Shown here: piece by piece, positions 59,985 to 64,000 of the stretch
Position numbering within the stretch: position 1 is the stretch's first letter
How the letters are laid out: each line of letters starts with the position of its first letter
NCBI GenBank assembly: GCA_964019655.1
Contig: CAXHTR010000007.1
Location: 1-64,000 of the forward strand
DNA: 64,000 nt
Direction: 5' to 3'
Source: Perkinsela sp. pyNocScin1
Taxonomy: Eukaryota; Euglenozoa; Kinetoplastea; Prokinetoplastida; Perkinselidae
Notes under the pieces: generated by a model
What the model saw: the letters and a program-made list of their open reading frames with translations, nothing else
Database searches by the model: none
Told to the model about the DNA's origin: nothing
Program-made: the position numbers and the translations under genes

Positions 59985-60184
59985 ATAGCATTGGGCTTGG
60001 CCGCGCTGACCCGTCTTCACTGACCGTTCAGATGTACATGGAGCTCTTGTAAACCCCAGATATTGTCAATGAGAGCGGTGTACTATCGAGAGATCTTTAC
60101 GTAGGGGATCTGCCGAAGGGTTGGCCGCGCTTGGAATTCACTTTGTGTGTTTTTACGTATATGCTGTGCGAAGACGAAGGTGAC
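59985..60184 (+). pseudogene. LRR relic: leader joined to C-terminal block, type A
   Basis: One frame reads ICADSIGLGRADPSSLTVQM then MELL, a stop, TPDIVNESG, and directly RDLYVGDLPKGWPRLEFTL with CEDEGDRQNI. These are the start and the very end of a type A protein; the cap and four repeats (about 120 codons) are missing without loss of frame. There is no ATG at the expected start. The frame stays open into the next gene's leader, so an automatic call would wrongly extend that gene upstream. Confidence 0.7.
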
Positions 60185-60307
60185 AGGCAAAATATTGCAT
60201 CGCCGAGTCGAATTGGTAGTGATTTTGTAAGTAAACTAAAATTTCGCCTCTATGAGATCTTTCCGGAGTACAATTTACAGAAATTTCCTACTCAAGCTTC
60301 AATTCCA

Positions 60308-61315
60308 ATGCGCTTCATTCCAATCGCTCTCTGTGTTGATGGCCTATCTCGCGTTGACGCTGCAAGCCTGTCTGACCAGGTCCTTCTTGAGCTTTTTATT
60401 GACAGCTTTGACAGTCAAGTGCAAAAGCGATTTCAAAATATCGGTGGTGAGTACACAGAGGTCTGCCGCTGGGCAGGCGTCAAGTGTGATGCTGCGGGAC
60501 GTGTCACAGCTTTCAAGCTCCTCGATCCCACATCGAATCAACCTGTATTACTCGAAAGGCTCCCAGACACACTCAAAACGCTGCAGATTGAACTGTATAT
60601 CGATAAACTGGCTGTCGAAGGCGCGCTCCAAGCACTTCCTCGGTCGCTCGAGTTTTTGCTACTAAATGGGTGCACTGGCTTGCACCCCATGGATTACAGG
60701 GACCTTCCATCGGGCTTAAAGCATCTCCAGGTAAATTCTGGGGATCTGTGGGGGCCACTCGACGTCAAAGGTATTCCGCGCAAGATTGTCACATTCGATG
60801 TTAGCTCAAACAAATACTGTGGGTCTGTGGATTTCGCGAATTTCCCGAAGACTTTAGAGAACCTTTTCCTTGAAGCAAATTCGCTTGAAGGGATTGTCGA
60901 TTTTCAAAAGCTACCAGAGGATCTTAAGCAAATGAGTCTTCATCGAAATCGCTTTTGCGGGAGTATTCGCTTAGAATGTCTTCCGCGAGGCATCGAGGAG
61001 CTGTACCTATCGCAAAACGAGTTCGAAGGCAGCGTGAATTTGACAAAGCTGCCACAGTCACTCATAAGGCTAGATATCGCCAAGAATTCACTTTCAGGCC
61101 AAATTGACGTGTCAGATTTACCTGATGGACTAGAAGTGCTGATCATGGAGAGCAATCGGCTCGAGGGCAGCATCAGCATCGAAAGTTTGCCAGAGTCACT
61201 GGATATACTCGAGATTCAGGACAATTGTTTTTCAGGGAGCCTGGATTTTCGCAAGGCGAGGAGAACGTTCCATGCATCGTATGACAAGAATCCTTTTGAT
61301 GCAGTTCTGCACTAG
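60308..61315 (+). CDS. LRR protein, type B, about 11 repeats
   Basis: A 335-residue protein. ATG 60308 gives leader MRFIPIALCVDGLSRVDAAS; the frame runs upstream through the relic at 59985 but that part is not the gene. Cap region FQNIGGEYTEVC with Cys53-R-Trp55-A-G-V-K-Cys60. About eleven repeats (YCGSVDFANFPKTL, LEGIVDFQKLPEDL, FCGSIRLECLPRGI, FEGSVNLTKLPQSL, LSGQIDVSDLPDGL, LEGSISIESLPESL, FSGSLDFRKARR). Short Lys-rich end. Confidence 0.9.
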   Translation: MRFIPIALCVDGLSRVDAASLSDQVLLELFIDSFDSQVQKRFQNIGGEYTEVCRWAGVKCDAAGRVTAFKLLDPTSNQPVLLERLPDTLKTLQIELYIDKLAVEGALQALPRSLEFLLLNGCTGLHPMDYRDLPSGLKHLQVNSGDLWGPLDVKGIPRKIVTFDVSSNKYCGSVDFANFPKTLENLFLEANSLEGIVDFQKLPEDLKQMSLHRNRFCGSIRLECLPRGIEELYLSQNEFEGSVNLTKLPQSLIRLDIAKNSLSGQIDVSDLPDGLEVLIMESNRLEGSISIESLPESLDILEIQDNCFSGSLDFRKARRTFHASYDKNPFDAVLH

Positions 61316-61456
61316 CCAGTGGGGGTAAGTCATAAAACATCAAATTATCAATCATAAGATGAAGAGTGAAGTTGTGGCACACCTTTGAAGAGAAATGAAT
61401 GCAAGACCTACTCGTCACGTTCACAATCTTTCGTTCGCAAGTCAAACTACTTTGAA

Positions 61457-62305
61457 ATGAGTTTCTGTACCTTTGCTGCCACTATCGACCCGTTCCTCGG
61501 CCGCCTTGACCCGATGTCACTCTCCGACCAGGCACTGATGGAAATGGTACACGAAAAAGTCAGTAAAGATAGCATACAGCACTTCCACGATGACGAAGGG
61601 AACTGGACCGACGTGTGCACGTGGTACTGCGTGGAGTGCGATGCTGATGGCCATGTGATCTCATATCACAGCAACGACAAATTTCAAGGTACACTCAGCC
61701 TTGTCTTCCTTCCACAAACGATAGAAGCATTTGTCTTAATCCCTGATTTGGGTATGCTCAACCTCTGTGGAAAGCTTGATACAGATACCCTGCCTCTCCT
61801 ACTTTGTCATATTGCCATTATAGCGACAGGCTTTGACGGGACCGTTGCGATGGCTTCGTTTCCTGAAAAGCTTGAGACAATCAGTATTTCGATGAATCTC
61901 TTCGGTGGTAGCTGCGATTTGACAAACCTCCCAAAAAATCTTTCTGCTCTCGATGTCTCTGAGAACCATTTCAATGGCGAAATCTCTTTAGGAAATCTTC
62001 CTCCAGCACTCAAGAGTCTCAACCTTGGATACAACGAATTTCAAGGGTCGCTGACTTTCGACGCACTGCCGCTTACGCTGGAGATGCTGAACATCAGCGA
62101 GAATAAATTCTGCGGCGAAATCGACTTACTTCGTCTCCCAAAGAGCGTAAGGCGGCTCATAGCATCTGATAATTGCTTTTTGGGGGTCGCACGCATTCCA
62201 GCGGACACGCACTGTGCTATCATTCTTCGGTATAACTCAATCAGTGGAGTCGTCGACGCCGAAGGTATAGATCACCCTCGTAAAAGTCAGTTTCTACTTG
62301 TATAG
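61457..62305 (+). CDS. LRR protein, type B
   Basis: A 282-residue protein. ATG 61457 gives leader MSFCTFAATIDPFLGRLDPM; upstream codons are in frame but only from a TTG. The cap has an extra Cys (Cys54-T-Trp56-Y-Cys58-V-E-Cys61). About seven repeats (FDGTVAMASFPEKL, FGGSCDLTNLPKNL, FNGEISLGNLPPAL, FQGSLTFDALPLTL, FCGEIDLLRLPKSV), then the C-terminal block with ILRYNSISGVVDAEG shared with 17171-18010 and 58242-59099. Confidence 0.9.
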   Translation: MSFCTFAATIDPFLGRLDPMSLSDQALMEMVHEKVSKDSIQHFHDDEGNWTDVCTWYCVECDADGHVISYHSNDKFQGTLSLVFLPQTIEAFVLIPDLGMLNLCGKLDTDTLPLLLCHIAIIATGFDGTVAMASFPEKLETISISMNLFGGSCDLTNLPKNLSALDVSENHFNGEISLGNLPPALKSLNLGYNEFQGSLTFDALPLTLEMLNISENKFCGEIDLLRLPKSVRRLIASDNCFLGVARIPADTHCAIILRYNSISGVVDAEGIDHPRKSQFLLV

Positions 62306-62427
62306 GAATCTTACATAATAGAGTTACTATCTCAGATCAAAGAAATGCAGCATTGAAACCTCATTGTGAAGTGAAAGCGAGAAAATATCTATTTTTCCTA
62401 ACGTATGTTTCTGACAATATCACACTT

Positions 62428-63241
62428 ATGTAATTCCTTCTCAGCAGTGCAGATTCCGCCCTTGGCCGCTTCAACATCGATTCCATGTCAGACCAGTACG
62501 TCATGGAGCTCCTGGTGACTACTGACTTCCCGGATTTCGATCCACTGATAGACCCGACTTTCGATCCACCACTCAATTTTCATGACAGTGACGGTGAGTT
62601 CCTCGACAAGTGCAAGTGGGGGGGGGGGGGGCGTAGAGTGCGACGAAGATGGCTATGTAGTCGAAATAAACTGGGATGATGAAATATGGGCGGTCGGCGC
62701 AATTTCGCTCGATATGCTTCCCCGCAGGCTTCGCGTTTTTTGCTCAGTCTCGAAGCCGTTTGTTTTCCAGAATATCGGTGGGACTCTGCGCACAGCGCTG
62801 CTCCCACCAGGGCTTAAGAGCTTTAAGCTTATGGACCACGATTTCGGGGGAACGATCGACCTGTTGCATCTGCCAGTTACTATGGAAAAATTTCGCGCCT
62901 CGCACAACAACTTTACGGGCGAAATAGAACTGACTGGCCTGCCGGAGCCGCTCTACAAGCTTGGCTTGAGCTGGAACAAGCTGTGCGGGGAGCTCAACCT
63001 CGAACATCTCCCAAGTGCGCTGCAGTGGCTCAATCTGTCAAACAATAACTTTATGGGTGAAATATCACTCAGATCACTCCCAGAAGCGCTCAAGGAGCTC
63101 GACGTGCATAAAAATGCGCTGACAGGGCGATTGGATTTTTCGAGCCTGCCGCTCGATATGGTCGCCCTCTATCTCGAAGCGAACGCTTTTGACGCCATTG
63201 ATGAGAGCGAAATTCCAAGTGCGGTGGATATACGGATATGA
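62428..63241 (+). pseudogene. LRR gene, type B, with early stop and poly-G frameshift
   Basis: At the expected start the sequence reads ATG TAA (62428-62433), then continues in frame as FLLSSADSALGRFNIDSM. Siblings have ATGAATTT here, so one inserted T could explain it. At the cap, CKW is followed by a run of 14 G (62618-62631); 13 or 16 would keep the frame, 14 does not. After it the frame ending at 63241 carries a normal body (FVFQNIGGTLRTALLP, FGGTIDLLHLPVTM, FTGEIELTGLPEPL, LCGELNLEHLPSAL, FMGEISLRSLPEAL). Confidence 0.82.
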
Positions 63242-63804
63242 GGTAGTACGCAGGAGTTTGAGCGACGATAAGCGTTTGAATGAAAAATAGAGCTATGATG
63301 TTCTAATCTTCTAATTTTTTTTGTGTACATTCTTTTAAATTACTATGTCAAATTCGAAATGTAGCAGTGCATGAAGATTTTTCGGGCTGTGTCAGCGTTT
63401 GGTTCATGAAAGACCAATCACGATTCCAGGTGACTTTATGCATTTAACTGCAAACTGAAGAGTATGGCATACAAAACCTTCTCAAGCATAGTGTGGCCCA
63501 AACTCTGAATAAAGGCATTTTCGGGGATGATCTGGAAATTTTCTGATGTACGATGCGATCCGATGAATATAGAAAACCACGTGACATCCTATGAATCGCC
63601 TGTAGTATCGGAGTAAGCTGAGATTTCATAGAGTCATAAAAAACCAGTCAGCTGAAAATTTTTGAAAGGCTAAGCAGCTTGCTTTCATCAGAGTATTGCT
63701 TGAGCTCATGCCTATTCTTCCTTATTATTATTCCTTATTTCTTCAAAATTCGTTGAAATTATCGTACATCAACATCCAATTTTGTACATTTCTCTATTGG
63801 TCCA
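63242..63804. other. intergenic, nothing recognised
   Basis: 563 bp, AT-rich. No gene-like frame on the plus strand; small minus-strand frames are antisense to the next gene or unsupported. Confidence 0.5.
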
Positions 63805-64000
63805 ATGCTGGCGCTCCTCTGCATCGACCTCACAATGGCCAACAAGGTCAACGAGATGATCACCACACAGACGACGCTTATCGAAAAACTCCTCACCGGT
63901 GTGTCCAACATCGACGCCATCAGCACCAAGCGGGGCCACTTCGGCCAGCGGTACACCATCGAGAATGTCTGCCATTGGGTGGGCATTTACTGCGACGCCG
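63805..64000 (+). CDS. LRR protein, type D, cut by window end
   Basis: The first 65 residues only. ATG 63805, leader MLALLCIDLTMANKV, a linker with TTLIEKLLTGVSNIDAI and Lys/Arg/His residues, then a cap reading VCHWVGIYCDA (Cys-H-Trp-V-G-I-Y-Cys). The linker length and TxLxExLL pattern match 32140-33018, not the neighbours. Codon use is GC-rich. Repeats lie beyond the window. Confidence 0.75.
   Translation, partial: MLALLCIDLTMANKVNEMITTQTTLIEKLLTGVSNIDAISTKRGHFGQRYTIENVCHWVGIYCDA

Noticed and set aside
60131-60307. N-terminal extension of the LRR gene at 60308
   Set aside because: It is the C-terminal remnant of a different, deleted LRR gene that happens to be in frame.

Overview
The window looks like nuclear DNA from a single-celled eukaryote. 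It holds a gamma-tubulin, a Nup2/NUP50-type nucleoporin with a Ran-binding domain, a sugar-porter transporter, a one-pass membrane protein with a cyclase-like domain and a WD40 protein. All of these have ATG starts and no visible introns. Genes are close together and run in same-strand blocks. Many, but not all, starts are preceded by a pyrimidine tract plus AG. That pattern fits a kinetoplastid/euglenozoan-like protist with trans-splicing. This placement is an inference from layout and protein style and is not proven.

Layout. Bases 1-7858 are a minisatellite of about 170 copies of a 46-bp unit, running straight into the 3' end of a broken leucine-rich-repeat (LRR) gene (7859-8155). Next come a gene-poor stretch with a small inverted-repeat element, and a mariner-like transposase (9661-10881). 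From 11.1 to 21.7 kb the genes lie on the minus strand: LRR genes, two small basic proteins (one HMG-box-like), a large probable mitochondrial protein, the nucleoporin and an unknown protein with an internal duplication. From 22.3 to 33.0 kb they lie on the plus strand: an unknown protein, the cyclase-like receptor, a repeat-rich gap, a small protein, the WD40 protein, a two-helix membrane protein, gamma-tubulin and an LRR gene. From 33.4 to 40.1 kb strands are mixed, with the sugar transporter, a 56-residue protein, LRR genes and relics, and a second, different mariner-like transposase. From 40.4 kb to the end is an almost pure head-to-tail LRR array.

The main feature is this LRR family: 24 apparently intact copies, one copy cut by the window end and 13 damaged or fragmentary loci. 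Each protein has a very short hydrophobic start, a conserved Gly-Arg / Ser-Leu-Thr-Asp-Gln / Met-Glu-Leu block, a C-x-W-x-G-(V/I)-x-C cap like the LRRNT_2 cap of plant LRR proteins, and repeats of the type LPxxLxxLxLxxNxFxGxIDL. I sort them into four types. Type A has about 210 residues and a fixed C-terminal block. Type B has 250-335 residues and more repeats. Type C has a distinctive WLPxTxEYVH segment. Type D has a long linker before the cap. Pseudogenes, internal-deletion relics, homopolymer frameshifts, transposons and a nearby satellite give the locus the look of a fast-evolving contingency or surface-protein repertoire. No function can be proven from sequence alone.
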